Shown here piece after piece: positions 23,456 to 23,500 of a stretch of DNA of 23,500 nucleotides. Position 1 is the first letter of the stretch, and each line of letters begins with the position of its first letter. Both the position numbers and the translations under genes were made by a program. The stretch lies in contig CAJNDS010002123.1 of the NCBI GenBank assembly GCA_905221605.1, forward strand, positions 317,501-341,000. The letters are read 5' to 3'. The stretch is from Symbiodinium natans (Eukaryota > Sar > Dinophyceae > Suessiales > Symbiodiniaceae). The notes below the pieces were generated by a model. It was not told the origin of the DNA and did no database searches. It saw only the letters and a list, made by a program, of their open reading frames with translations.

Positions 23456-23500
<45 letters not shown>
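23441..23500 (+). repeat. CT microsatellite running off the window
   Basis: (TC)n with one G interruption at 23451 and a TTTT slip; pure CT from 23461 to the edge. Confidence 0.97.

Noticed and set aside
1-23500. CRISPR array or prokaryotic operon
   Set aside because: The repeats are heptamers without spacer structure. There are no long frames and no ribosome-binding-site pattern.

Overview
The window looks like nuclear DNA of a eukaryote whose telomere repeat is TTTAGGG. The best guess is a dinoflagellate (Suessiales/Symbiodinium type). Reasons: short exon-like islands sit in long intronic or intergenic stretches full of interspersed TTTAGGG/CCCTAAA units; there is no long uninterrupted coding frame; and translated repeats give the LNPKP and GLGFRV strings that I associate with dinoflagellate gene models. 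The organism call is inference. A chromerid, a coccidian or another alga with the same telomere unit is not excluded. No rRNA, tRNA, CRISPR array or autonomous transposon was recognised.

The dominant feature is some 60 internal telomere-like blocks, from one unit to about 18 tandem units, in both orientations. C-strand (CCCTAAA) and G-strand (TTTAGGG) blocks alternate along the window, so many unique islands of about 50-230 bp are capped CCCTAAA on the left and TTTAGGG on the right. Two larger degenerate regions (about 16.90-17.51 kb in G orientation, 22.10-22.51 kb in C orientation) use a TATAGGGTTT-type unit and are roughly reverse complements of each other.

The best-supported gene is a type-B carboxylesterase/lipase (COesterase) on the minus strand, entering from the right edge. 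Three candidate exons (21927-22022, 21526-21615 and 18451-18561) join in phase. They carry a possible catalytic-His segment, the C-terminal LWSGFA...WPAF signature, and a terminal CDFWD motif before a stop. The catalytic Ser and Glu exons are not seen here. A second, plus-strand gene of unknown function is suggested by exons at 13009-13070 and 13229-13303, which join in phase; the second follows a 55-nt pure pyrimidine tract ending in TGCAG. Other exon-like islands occur on either strand, but most are open in several frames, so their strand and reality are uncertain. At the left edge there is a very Ser/Asp/Glu-rich minus-strand frame.

Between these lie several small non-autonomous inverted-repeat (MITE-like) families, recognised from multiple copies within this one window. 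Family A (AAGGGTCCATGTAC ends) has 3 copies. Family B (TTGCTTAAGAACCC ends) has 3 copies plus a half. Family C (TTGGGATGTTC ends) has 2 copies, one with an 8-bp direct repeat. Family D is a single 116-bp hairpin with a TA core. A further degenerate dispersed family, E, has 6 copies, and one copy is interrupted by a telomeric array. Microsatellites, poly-C/poly-G runs and short tandem duplications fill much of the rest.
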